Below, in pieces: positions 1-5,655 of a stretch of DNA of 5,672 bases. This DNA comes from Lachnospiraceae bacterium (GTDB taxonomy: Bacteria; Bacillota; Clostridia; Oscillospirales; Ruminococcaceae): contig JAMPFE010000103.1 in the NCBI GenBank assembly GCA_023664705.1, positions 1 through 5,672 of the forward strand. The letters run 5' to 3'. The translations under genes were made by a program, and so were the position numbers. Below the pieces are notes generated by a model. It ran no database searches. It had not been told where the DNA came from and saw only the letters and a list, made by a program, of their open reading frames with translations. Position 1 is the first letter of the stretch; each line of letters begins with the position of its first letter.

Positions 1-592
1 AAAATCTGCACTTCGCGATTATGTCGGGAACGCTCGGCGGCGTTCTCGAAAAACAGATAACTTCATCATTTTTAAGTACCTCAACCAAGTACTTAGTTAC
101 AGCCGTAGAAACAACACCGGCAGAACCAACGTGATGACCGAAACCGGTATAATCCACCTTGCGAATCACGCCGACAAAAGCGTTGCCGGGGTTGTCAGCA
201 GAAGCCGCCTTTTTCAGTCTGCCATTCTCATCGGAAACAACAAAATCGCCTTCAACCAACTTATCGGCAGTAATGTCGGAAGTTACTCTGTAACGACGGT
301 CTTTCAGCAATTTATAACCTCTGAACACCACGCAAGCCTCATTGGTATGAAAAGCCTCGTCATACTTCATTTCATAAGTATAATCCTCTGCGCCGCCCTT
401 GGGATCGGCAACAAGATAAGCGGGTTTCTTTACATCGAACTCCGCCTTGTAAATTTCTCTCTCATTTTCCTCCAAGTCACCCTTGGCAATAAGAGTACCA
501 TTATCAATTTCCTTATCGGAAATAAAGCTGCGGCAAATGCAGCCTTCAAGAAAACTCGTCTCAACAACAGGACGTCTGGTAGTAGTTATCAT
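1..592 (-). CDS. Probable phage head decoration / capsid-associated protein, partial (runs off left edge)
   Basis: Open frame of 197 codons starting at ATG 592-590 and still open at the window edge, so the C-terminus is not seen. The start is supported by an AAGGGGG Shine-Dalgarno about 8 bases upstream, in the 20-base gap after the protease-scaffold stop. The protein begins MITTTRRPVVETSFLEG. It has an N-terminal segment DNGTLIAKGDLEENEREIYK (about 30-49), a central RGYKLLKDRRYRVTSD (91-106), then a beta-rich KLVEGDFVVSDENGRLKK and FVGVIRKVDYTG (111-150). This looks like the small beta-rich auxiliary head proteins that Firmicutes phages encode between the scaffold and the major capsid protein; position in the operon is the main argument. 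It would bind the outside of the shell. From about residue 178 on (FSRTPPSVPDIIAKCRF) the codons become GC- and CpG-rich and unlike the rest, coinciding with a hairpin at 24-49, so the end may come from an insertion. It could also be an unrelated phage hypothetical. Confidence 0.6.
   Translation of the reverse strand, partial: MITTTRRPVVETSFLEGCICRSFISDKEIDNGTLIAKGDLEENEREIYKAEFDVKKPAYLVADPKGGAEDYTYEMKYDEAFHTNEACVVFRGYKLLKDRRYRVTSDITADKLVEGDFVVSDENGRLKKAASADNPGNAFVGVIRKVDYTGFGHHVGSAGVVSTAVTKYLVEVLKNDEVICFSRTPPSVPDIIAKCRF
24..49. repeat. GC-rich inverted repeat (10-bp stem, 6-base loop)
   Basis: TCGGGAACGC (24-33) pairs with GCGTTCTCGA (40-49), ten pairs including one G-T, around the loop TCGGCG. 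It is very CpG-rich compared with the flanking AT-rich phage DNA and lies inside the reading frame of the decoration protein. On the plus strand it is followed by AAAAAC, not by T residues, so it is not a plus-strand intrinsic terminator; on the minus strand the T run precedes it. It could be the edge of a small interspersed element whose other part lies outside the window. Confidence 0.5.
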
Positions 593-612
593 ATACAAAA
601 TCCCCCTTTATT

Positions 613-1995
613 TTAATCGTCAAGCAAACCGGCATATCTGTCGGGTTTCTTTTCGGCAGGTACTGCCGGATTATTCACTCCCCAGCTTGCAGAATATTTC
701 TGCACGGTACCCATACCGCTTCTCGTAAACTGACCGAGCATAATAAGCAAATCTTTATTTACTTGATCCTCGGACTTAGAATAATCAACCGCTTTCTTAT
801 AGTTGATAAAATCAATGCTAAGACCCAATTGTTCCTCATAAGTTCCGATAAGTCTGTCTATATCAGCCTTATGCGCGGCAAACTTAGCGTCTTCCTCGGC
901 TTTAACGTACTTAGCCACCAATTCCTCGGCAGCGGCACATTTAACCTTATACATTTCAGCTTCCGCCTTCAAGCCGTTATTAAGGTCAAGAACATTCTTG
1001 ACGGCTTCCTCGCTAGTCTTTTTCGCCTCGTCAGCGAATTTAACCTTTGCAGCCTCCAAAGCCTTGTTGCTGTACTCGGACACATACTCCTTAACCGCGT
1101 CAACAGAAAAGCCCGTATCTTTATCCGACACGGACATAAACTTTTCAACAGCCTTATCGTAATCAAAAACAATCTCGCCGTTTTCACTGTTCTCGGTACA
1201 AGGAATACTGAAAACCTTAAAGGTTTCTTTCTCTGCCGCAATTACGGCATTATCGGTCACTTGAACAGCAAAATACTTGCCGTCAAGCGTACTCTTAACT
1301 TTATCAATATTCAAAGAAATCTCCCCTTTCATAAAATTATTAAATTCAGCGTACATATCTTTAAATTCCTGCTTAAACTTATCAACGCCGAACTTATTCA
1401 CACTTGCAGACGGAAAACAAGGCTCAACCTCATTCTCTTTGTTATACGGGTCATGATTCAACAGACACAAAGCAGACAAATCAAAATCATCGATTATGCA
1501 GTAATCATCTCTGTCATAATCACAATGATTTATGTTTATCTCCATAGATTGATTGAACCATAACTCATCGCTTTTCGCAGCGTCCATTATGTTGTAGCGG
1601 TGCGTCCACAAGATAATATCAACGCAGAAATACTTTTTGACCTCGCCGGATTGTTCGGTAATTTCCTCAAAAGCGGGATTACAATCTTCCGGTATAACGC
1701 CAAAAGGCACTGTTTCGTCAATAATTTCAAACCCATCGGCAGTTATAACAAACTTACTGTCGTGACCCCCGACACGCCATTTCCCGTCATCACCTTTGTA
1801 TAAGTGTGCTATAACGGGAACGTTAGCATATCCTTTACGCTCAATCAGTTTGTTAAGCGCTTCCTCCGTAATATCCGTATAGTTGCGGTTTCGCCCCGTA
1901 TACATAATTCTGCATCTGCCTCTTGTAAATTTAGAGTTAAGTACACTGAAATCAGAGACTTTGGCTACAGAGTTAAAATACTTAAAATCCTCCAA
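613..1995 (-). CDS. Capsid maturation (prohead) protease fused to scaffolding domain
   Basis: 460 aa. The N-terminal half (about 1-185) resembles phage prohead serine proteases: beta strands with candidate catalytic His78 in VGGHDSKFVI and Ser150 in WFNQSMEIN, followed by ALCLLNHDP. A short middle domain (about 235-290, DGKYFAVQVTDN through GEIVFDYDKAVEKF) resembles one often found in these Firmicutes fusions. Residues 295-425 are Lys/Glu/Ala-rich and coiled-coil-like, as in scaffolds, and the protein ends in a basic/Pro linker with RYAGLLDD. In the family, the scaffold part directs procapsid assembly inside the shell and the protease then clears it and trims head proteins. The start is TTG 1995, with AAGGTGGTG seven bases upstream (2003-2011). 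The gene lies between the portal-linked small gene and the decoration gene, 20 bases before the latter. The protease assignment rests on the visible His/Ser motifs, length and gene order; cleavage by this protein is inferred. Confidence 0.8.
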   Translation of the reverse strand: MEDFKYFNSVAKVSDFSVLNSKFTRGRCRIMYTGRNRNYTDITEEALNKLIERKGYANVPVIAHLYKGDDGKWRVGGHDSKFVITADGFEIIDETVPFGVIPEDCNPAFEEITEQSGEVKKYFCVDIILWTHRYNIMDAAKSDELWFNQSMEININHCDYDRDDYCIIDDFDLSALCLLNHDPYNKENEVEPCFPSASVNKFGVDKFKQEFKDMYAEFNNFMKGEISLNIDKVKSTLDGKYFAVQVTDNAVIAAEKETFKVFSIPCTENSENGEIVFDYDKAVEKFMSVSDKDTGFSVDAVKEYVSEYSNKALEAAKVKFADEAKKTSEEAVKNVLDLNNGLKAEAEMYKVKCAAAEELVAKYVKAEEDAKFAAHKADIDRLIGTYEEQLGLSIDFINYKKAVDYSKSEDQVNKDLLIMLGQFTRSGMGTVQKYSASWGVNNPAVPAEKKPDRYAGLLDD

Positions 1996-2002
1996 ATCTT
2001 TT

Positions 2003-2011
2003 CACCACCTT
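2003..2011 (-). promoter_or_regulatory. Ribosome binding site fixing the TTG start of the protease-scaffold gene
   Basis: AAGGTGGTG on the minus strand, seven bases before TTG 1995-1993. The same AGGTGGTG core precedes the 69-aa gene, so it appears to be the operon's preferred site. It lies 5 bases outside the putative insertion at 2017-2122, so the element sits between the preceding gene and this site without destroying it. Confidence 0.75.
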
Positions 2012-2016
2012 TCTCA

Positions 2017-2122
2017 TTAAAAACGCGCAGCAACGCTAGGTGCGACGAAGTCGCCCCGCTCAAAGGTTCGCAACCGTCGCTTTACTCCTCTGCTTCACCT
2101 TCGAGGCTGCTGCGCTTTAAAA
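2017..2122. repeat. Putative MITE-like element with terminal inverted repeats and flanking TTAAAA direct repeats
   Basis: GCGCAGCA (2025-2032) and TGCTGCGC (2108-2115) form a perfect 8-bp terminal inverted repeat. It extends by three A-T pairs across one bulged C (AAAc at 2021-2024 with TTT at 2116-2118). Direct copies of TTAAAA lie at 2017-2022 and 2117-2122, exactly 100 bases apart. Inside are further hairpins: GCGAC/GTCGC (2042-2054, loop GAA), GGTT/AACC (2065-2075, loop CGC) and CCT/AGG (2098-2106). The segment is clearly more GC- and CpG-rich than the genes on either side and carries no gene of its own. It supplies the last codons and the TGA stop of the small upstream gene. On the minus strand the closing stem is followed by GTTTTT, so it could also act as a large structured terminator or attenuator between portal and protease. 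The exact ends and target duplication are uncertain because AAA/TTT runs occur at both sides. Confidence 0.55.
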
Positions 2123-2304
2123 TTCATAGTCTTGCTAATACAATAATCGCCTTTAGCGAAATTTTTAGCAATAACTTGTACAAGATCGGGCGTACCTATA
2201 AAAGCATAAAGAGTTTTATTATCAACCTTTTGCTCGTTATATCGGAAACCGAGCATTCTTAAAATTTCCGCCTTGTTCTTATCCAAAAAATAAATAATGT
2301 TCAT
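2095..2304 (-). CDS. Small phage hypothetical protein between portal and protease (3' end altered by repeat)
   Basis: 69 codons, ATG 2304-2302, with Shine-Dalgarno AGGTGGTGA whose first bases overlap the portal stop codon (TAG 2318-2320). It is therefore probably translated by coupling to the portal gene. The protein begins MNIIYFLDKNKAEILRMLGF and continues with YAFIGTPDLVQVIAKNF; it appears small and soluble, a likely helix followed by strand and helix, without membrane segments, signal or Cys motif. I do not recognise a domain. Small proteins in this slot are common in Firmicutes phages and may be head-assembly accessories, but no function can be read from the sequence. The last residues (KAQQPRR) and the stop lie inside the GC-rich element at 2023-2116, so the native protein probably ended near ...KTMNF or read on slightly differently. 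It is likely still functional because the core is upstream of the insertion. Confidence 0.65.
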   Translation of the reverse strand: MNIIYFLDKNKAEILRMLGFRYNEQKVDNKTLYAFIGTPDLVQVIAKNFAKGDYCISKTMNFKAQQPRR

Positions 2305-2317
2305 TTTTTCTCACCAC

Positions 2318-3817
2318 CTATGCACGGTTGTCCGGATCGTTATTCTCGTTATCCCGCGTAGTCTGTCCTATAGCAGTAATTTCATCATCTGCCATTTGAG
2401 GTCTGCCGCCGGTATCGGCAACAGCATCTGCGGACTGAGTATAACTCGTCTGCATAGGAACCCAATTAGCCGCCAATTCAAACACATCGTTCTCCATATA
2501 CTCGCCGCCGAACATTTTAGCGGGATTATACCCCATAGCCGCCATAAGTTCCGTTTTAACAGGGCAAGACGCTTGCGCCATTTTAAGCAGTTCATCAATC
2601 TTGCTTTCCTGATTGAACACCGTAATATTAAGAAATCTCATTGAAAATCTGTATTTTTCACTGCAAGGCAACCGCAAATGACAATGATAATTGATATTTC
2701 TGGCAATCTGCTTGAGTATACGGTAGACCTCCGAAGCATCCGACTCGATTGAAATTTTGACCTCGGCGGCATTAGACGCTTTTGAAAATAAGGTCGTTGA
2801 AACACCAAGTTCGGAATACATCTCATCAATAGCATTTTGCACATTGTTTATGTTATTGGTAGTGTTGCTACTGAACTCTATAGGTTTAGTCTCAAATGGG
2901 GTCGGCAATATACCGATGGTTTCCGCAACAGTCTCCATTGCCAGTTGATAAAACGGCACAACATCGGGTTCCGACATAGTAGCCGCGCCGTGTTCGTCAG
3001 TAGGTATCTTCATAGCAATAAGTTTATAAATCTCGTTCTTTGCTTTCGCCTTTTCAATACTCTTAAAATCCTCCAAATCAAGGATTTCTTGAAGAATAAA
3101 CGCAAAAGGCGGGAACAAATGCGCAAAACTCTTATTATACTTTACACAAAAAGATTTTTCAACAGGTATCTGAGAATATGACGGGTCATAAGCATAATCA
3201 TTAGCAGTGTTTGCGAATATCGCGGCTATTTCTTCGGGATATACTCTCATTCTGTTCCCCATCGGTTTTTTCACGGCAAAACAGGGAATACCGTTTACAT
3301 AACTCGTTATAATACAATCTTCGGGCAAAAAGTTAAATAAGGCTTTCCCCTCGTAAGTATCTATCTCAAACCCAAAATAAGCGTCGCACAAAAAAACCTC
3401 AAACAAAATTTCGGAAATAGTAGATGGTATATTATAACTGTTTACCTCTTTAACGAATTTAAAATATTCCTGCTCAATCTTCTTTTTACTCGATTCCTTT
3501 GTGTTACGAGCAAAAAACTCCGTATCAACAGTCCAACAATCCGCTATAGCAAGGTTTATGTAATACTGAATGATTTTCTTAAAATATCCGGAGTGTGTAT
3601 ACATAAACCGTATCACAGTCAAAAGTTCCGACGTGTGGTGCTGCGGAGAATCAAGAAACTTTTTCAAGTTCTTTTTTGTATAACCGCAAATTCTTCCGTT
3701 AAACTCCAATCCGGAGACTTCCTTTTTACACAAGCGTTTCAAGACCTGAAAATTAAATTTCGGAGCGATTTTCCCGATCTCGCTTTCCTCAACAGGACTT
3801 GTTGTAGCTATATCCAT
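2318..3817 (-). CDS. Phage portal protein
   Basis: About 499 aa from ATG 3817; GTG 3832 is an alternative that adds MFANS, with an in-frame TAG just before it. Portal proteins form the dodecameric ring at one capsid vertex through which the terminase pumps DNA. Supporting features, as GTG-frame residues, are the length, an early helical region TSELLTVIRFMYTHSGYFKKIIQYY (about 67-91), a central clip/stem-type region with DLEDFKSIEKAKAKNEIYKLIAMKI (about 252-276), and the late segment NINNVQNAIDEMYSELGVSTTLFS (about 327-350) followed by KISIESDASEVYRILKQIARNINYH. This last block is the pattern in which portals of this type list an asymmetric set of helices and a threonine/serine loop. The C-terminus is polar and disordered, ending DNENNDPDNRA. 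The start region is odd: the best Shine-Dalgarno, GCAGGTG at 3830-3836, is 12 bases from the ATG and weaker than those of its neighbours, and the TnpB element ends immediately upstream. The stop overlaps the next gene's ribosome site. Confidence 0.82.
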   Translation of the reverse strand: MDIATTSPVEESEIGKIAPKFNFQVLKRLCKKEVSGLEFNGRICGYTKKNLKKFLDSPQHHTSELLTVIRFMYTHSGYFKKIIQYYINLAIADCWTVDTEFFARNTKESSKKKIEQEYFKFVKEVNSYNIPSTISEILFEVFLCDAYFGFEIDTYEGKALFNFLPEDCIITSYVNGIPCFAVKKPMGNRMRVYPEEIAAIFANTANDYAYDPSYSQIPVEKSFCVKYNKSFAHLFPPFAFILQEILDLEDFKSIEKAKAKNEIYKLIAMKIPTDEHGAATMSEPDVVPFYQLAMETVAETIGILPTPFETKPIEFSSNTTNNINNVQNAIDEMYSELGVSTTLFSKASNAAEVKISIESDASEVYRILKQIARNINYHCHLRLPCSEKYRFSMRFLNITVFNQESKIDELLKMAQASCPVKTELMAAMGYNPAKMFGGEYMENDVFELAANWVPMQTSYTQSADAVADTGGRPQMADDEITAIGQTTRDNENNDPDNRA

Positions 3818-3838
3818 ACTATTCGCAAACACCTGCTA

Positions 3839-3869
3839 CTCAAAATACGGACAAAATATCCATACCGAG
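3839..3869 (-). repeat. Subterminal hairpin at the right end of the TnpB element
   Basis: On the minus strand CTCGGTATGGA pairs with TCCGTATTTTGAG around the loop TATTTTG. The inner six pairs contain one G-T, then two G-T pairs, a two-base TT bulge and a CTC/GAG base. IS200/IS605 elements end shortly after an imperfect hairpin of this kind, so the right boundary is placed near 3835-3842, a few bases before the portal gene. The boundary cannot be fixed without an empty site. Confidence 0.55.
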
Positions 3870-4006
3870 AAAATTCCTGCTTCAACCTGTATGCTTTCAC
3901 AATCTTACGATATGCTACTCACAAGTTCTTGTACAGTCCACAGGCGTAAATTCCCGACTAGCCATCGGTACATACTTACAATCGCTTGCTTATGCGATTT
4001 TGTAAG
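3839..4006 (-). ncRNA. Putative omega RNA scaffold / right end of TnpB element
   Basis: This stretch downstream of and overlapping the end of tnpB has no gene on either strand but much structure on the minus strand. It contains an 11-pair stem with a 2-base bulge spanning the tnpB stop codon (CTTACAATCGC at 3975-3985 with GCGAT and TGTAAG at 3994-3998 and 4001-4006), a CCGA/TCGG hairpin (3954-3968), the palindrome ACAAGTTCTTGT (3921-3932), the block GAAGCAGGAA (plus-strand 3874-3883) that I know from right ends of Firmicutes IS605-type tnpB elements, and a terminal hairpin at 3839-3869. In this family the RNA comes from the 3' part of tnpB through the right end, and the bases just beyond the end serve as guide. 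Here those are about 3838 downwards, the portal start region. Exact 5' and 3' ends are inferred. Confidence 0.65.
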
Positions 4007-5177
4007 CTACAGCATCTCTCAAATTAAGACTTGCGTTGAAATCTCTGTCCGCAGTATAACCGCACTCCTTGCAGTGATATGTTCTATCCGATAATTTCAA
4101 ATCGGATTTAACGCACCCGCAGTTATGGCAAGTCTTGCTTGACGGATAGAGACGGTCAGCAACTCTTAACTCAATCCCTAACTCATTGCACTTTGTAAGC
4201 AGCTTCGTCCTAAATTCATAGAATTTCTGCTGCGCAATTGCTTTGGAGAGATGTCTGTTCTTCATCATACCCTTAACATTCAAGTCCTCAATAGTTATCC
4301 ACATTGGCTTGGTTTTCACCAATTCGGACACCGTTTTATTGACGTAATCCGTTCGGATATTGTCAAGTCTCTGATAAAGTTTCTGTACCTTTAGCTTTTG
4401 CTTTTGGATATTTCGCCGAGTAGCTCCTCCTTCTAAATTTTTAAATTTAATCTTATAGGCTTCGTATTTCCTCGAAAGCCTACACTGTTCCCGTTTAAGT
4501 TGCTTTTCAAGTTTCCTTATTCGAGAACTTTTGTTTATGTTCTTAAAGACCTTGCCGTTTGAACAAACAGCAAAATCCTTTAAGCCTAAGTCAATTCCTA
4601 TACCCTCGCCGCTTAAGTTTGGCTTGGGTACGGTTTCTTGTGTTTCAACCAAAACAGATACATAATACCGACCCGCTTTGCAAGATACTGTTCCGCTTTT
4701 TATGACGTGTACGGTCGGATCTGTCGGTATGTAATCCTTTTCCTTCAACCGAACCCAACCGAGAGTAGGAATTTTTATCCTGTGGCGTTCAACCTCGACA
4801 AGTGAATGCTTTTGATTGAAATTACCATTAACAAAATACATCTTCACATCGGACTTACTCTTTTTCTTAAAATTGGGGAAACGAGATTTTCCTTTAAAGA
4901 AATTCTTAAAAGCACATTCCGCGTTCATAATGCTTTGTTTTATAGACTTGCTGCTTACTTCCTTTATCCATTGAAAATTGGGATTGTTGGGGATAAAGAT
5001 GTTATTTAACCACTTGGAGAAATCCATACCTGATACAAATCGCTTTTCGCTCTTGTACACATCCTTGTTATGCGATAAATAGAAGTTGTATACATAACGG
5101 CAGGTGCCTATTGTACGGTTGATTAGTTGCTTTTGCTCAAGCGTTGGATTTATTTCCGTTTTGTAGCTCTTTAACAT
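3990..5177 (-). CDS. tnpB: TnpB RNA-guided endonuclease (IS200/IS605 family), intact
   Basis: 395 aa from ATG 5177 (MLKSYKTEINPTLEQKQL), the usual TnpB beginning, placed 8 bases after AGGGAGGGG (5186-5194). A GTG at 5186 in frame adds three residues but would overlap that site. TnpB proteins are ancestors of Cas12: guided by omega RNA, they cut DNA next to a short motif and help the element persist at its donor site. All core features are present (GTG-start numbering): an N-terminal helical/wedge region with GKSRFPNFKKKSKSD (99-113), RuvC-I GIGIDLGLKDFAV (Asp199), a basic coiled region (about 220-275), RuvC-II WITIEDLNVKGM (Glu300), a zinc ribbon CHNC...CKEC (Cys353, 356, 372, 375), and RuvC-III TADRDFNASLNL (Asp380-Asp382). 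The length is typical of the family. No frameshift or missing catalytic residue is seen, so it is probably active. The 3' end and stop codon lie in a hairpin of the putative omega RNA. Confidence 0.95.
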   Translation of the reverse strand: MLKSYKTEINPTLEQKQLINRTIGTCRYVYNFYLSHNKDVYKSEKRFVSGMDFSKWLNNIFIPNNPNFQWIKEVSSKSIKQSIMNAECAFKNFFKGKSRFPNFKKKSKSDVKMYFVNGNFNQKHSLVEVERHRIKIPTLGWVRLKEKDYIPTDPTVHVIKSGTVSCKAGRYYVSVLVETQETVPKPNLSGEGIGIDLGLKDFAVCSNGKVFKNINKSSRIRKLEKQLKREQCRLSRKYEAYKIKFKNLEGGATRRNIQKQKLKVQKLYQRLDNIRTDYVNKTVSELVKTKPMWITIEDLNVKGMMKNRHLSKAIAQQKFYEFRTKLLTKCNELGIELRVADRLYPSSKTCHNCGCVKSDLKLSDRTYHCKECGYTADRDFNASLNLRDAVAYKIA

Positions 5178-5185
5178 AATTTTCA

Positions 5186-5194
5186 CCCCTCCCT
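5186..5194 (-). promoter_or_regulatory. Strong ribosome binding site of tnpB, abutting the stop of the 122-aa gene
   Basis: AGGGAGGGG on the minus strand, 8 bases before ATG 5177 and one base after the upstream TGA (5196-5198). The spacing decides for ATG 5177 over the in-frame GTG 5186, and the arrangement implies that ribosomes ending the 122-aa gene can start tnpB directly. Standalone tnpB genes are usually weakly expressed; this site is strong. Confidence 0.7.
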
Positions 5195-5195
5195 C

Positions 5196-5564
5196 TCAAA
5201 TCCTCACAACGACCCTATCCAACTCGCACGAGTAGCAGCTAAGGTCATCCCACTCGCTCTTTGCCAACTCGACAAATTCACCGAACGTGATCTTCTTGTA
5301 GACCGCTTCGCTGTCCGTGCTCTCACTTGCAACGTTGATCAGCCACTCATCGCGATATTCCTCGCTGTCGAAAACATTGACGTTCATTCCGAATTTGTCG
5401 TTGCAGAGCGCAAAGAATTTCAAGGGAAGCATTTCGTTCATCGTATCGTGAAATAATCCGAATAACGAATTGAATACCTCGTCAAAATTGTCGTACTGCA
5501 AGGGTATGTTGTCCGCAATCCCCTTGAATCCCAAAACTACCTCTCTGATGTTGCCGTTTTCCAT
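5196..5564 (-). CDS. Acidic 122-aa hypothetical protein, translationally coupled to tnpB
   Basis: ATG 5564-5562, with GGAAGGAAG 8 bases upstream, gives a 122-aa protein MENGNIREVVLGFKGIADN...DRVVVRI. I do not recognise it. Visible features: strongly acidic (about 24 Asp/Glu to 10 Lys/Arg), a likely amphipathic helix YDNFDEVFNSLFGLFHDTMNEM, aromatic-rich middle, FGEFVELAKSEWDDL helix, and a CYSC pair near the end; no signal peptide or membrane segment. The codons are markedly GC-richer than in tnpB or the head genes (roughly half GC), so it probably has a different origin from the phage part. It is the first gene of the minus-strand operon, 9-18 bases from tnpB, and lies opposite a divergent promoter. 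It could be host DNA joined to the phage by an element-adjacent deletion, or an accessory protein of the TnpB unit. Small acidic proteins of this size are often regulators, antitoxins or inhibitors, but nothing here decides that. Confidence 0.7.
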   Translation of the reverse strand: MENGNIREVVLGFKGIADNIPLQYDNFDEVFNSLFGLFHDTMNEMLPLKFFALCNDKFGMNVNVFDSEEYRDEWLINVASESTDSEAVYKKITFGEFVELAKSEWDDLSCYSCELDRVVVRI

Positions 5565-5607
5565 TGTAAAAACTTCCTTCCATTATGTATTTTTTGTGCG
5601 TTTCCTC

Positions 5608-5636
5608 TTGACTTTTCCCCGCAAATGGTGTATAAT
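5608..5636 (+). promoter_or_regulatory. Consensus-like sigma-70/sigma-A promoter, divergent, pointing out of the right edge
   Basis: TTGACT at 5608-5613, a 17-base spacer, and a perfect TATAAT at 5631-5636 on the plus strand. Transcription would start near 5643-5645 and read off the right edge, so a plus-strand gene outside the window is expected. This makes it unlikely that the head operon simply continues from a terminase gene immediately to the right. Confidence 0.8.
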
Positions 5637-5655
5637 GTTAATAGGGATATAACAT
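5635..5655. promoter_or_regulatory. Possible operator: inverted repeat over the promoter start site
   Basis: ATGTTA (5635-5640) and TAACAT (5650-5655) form a 6-bp inverted repeat with a 9-base spacer, overlapping the end of the -10 element and the expected transcription start. The position suits a repressor dimer that would block RNA polymerase. It is short and AT-rich, so chance is a real alternative, and no regulator gene is visible. Confidence 0.35.

Larger units (their letters stand above)
3839..5195 (-). mobile_element. IS200/IS605-family (IS1341-type, tnpB-only) element; left end not defined
   Basis: The element has an intact tnpB, no tnpA (Y1 HUH transposase) in the window, an omega-RNA-like right end and a terminal hairpin. 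The right end is reasonably placed; the left end is not. The tnpB ribosome site directly abuts the stop codon of the 122-aa gene, leaving no free left-end sequence. The true left end therefore lies inside or beyond that gene, or has been lost by deletion. Without tnpA, movement would depend on a transposase from elsewhere in the cell. Insertion immediately before the portal gene fits the family's habit of targeted, non-duplicating insertion. Confidence 0.55.

Noticed and set aside
131..616. Plus-strand open frame of 161 codons
   Set aside because: Antisense to the decoration gene; no ribosome site and an unlikely, hydrophobic/basic composition typical of a shadow frame.
763..1563. Plus-strand open frame of 266 codons
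   Set aside because: Lies wholly antisense to the protease-scaffold gene, rich in Ile/Leu/Phe/Asn from reversed Lys/Glu codons; no ribosome site.
1804..2262. Plus-strand open frame of 152 codons crossing the gene boundary
   Set aside because: Spans the GC-rich repeat and the antisense of two real genes; no ribosome site or protein-like pattern.
3975..4006. Intrinsic terminator after tnpB
   Set aside because: The stem is stable but not followed by a T run on the minus strand, and it includes the stop codon; omega RNA is the better explanation.
3593..4094. Two overlapping plus-strand frames over the right end of the TnpB element
   Set aside because: Antisense to the portal start and the structured RNA region; no start signals, and the structure on the minus strand explains the sequence better.
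3990..5177. Type V CRISPR effector (Cas12f-like) instead of TnpB
   Set aside because: RuvC and zinc-ribbon motifs would fit both, but length, N-terminus and IS right-end features are those of TnpB, and no CRISPR array or cas gene is present.
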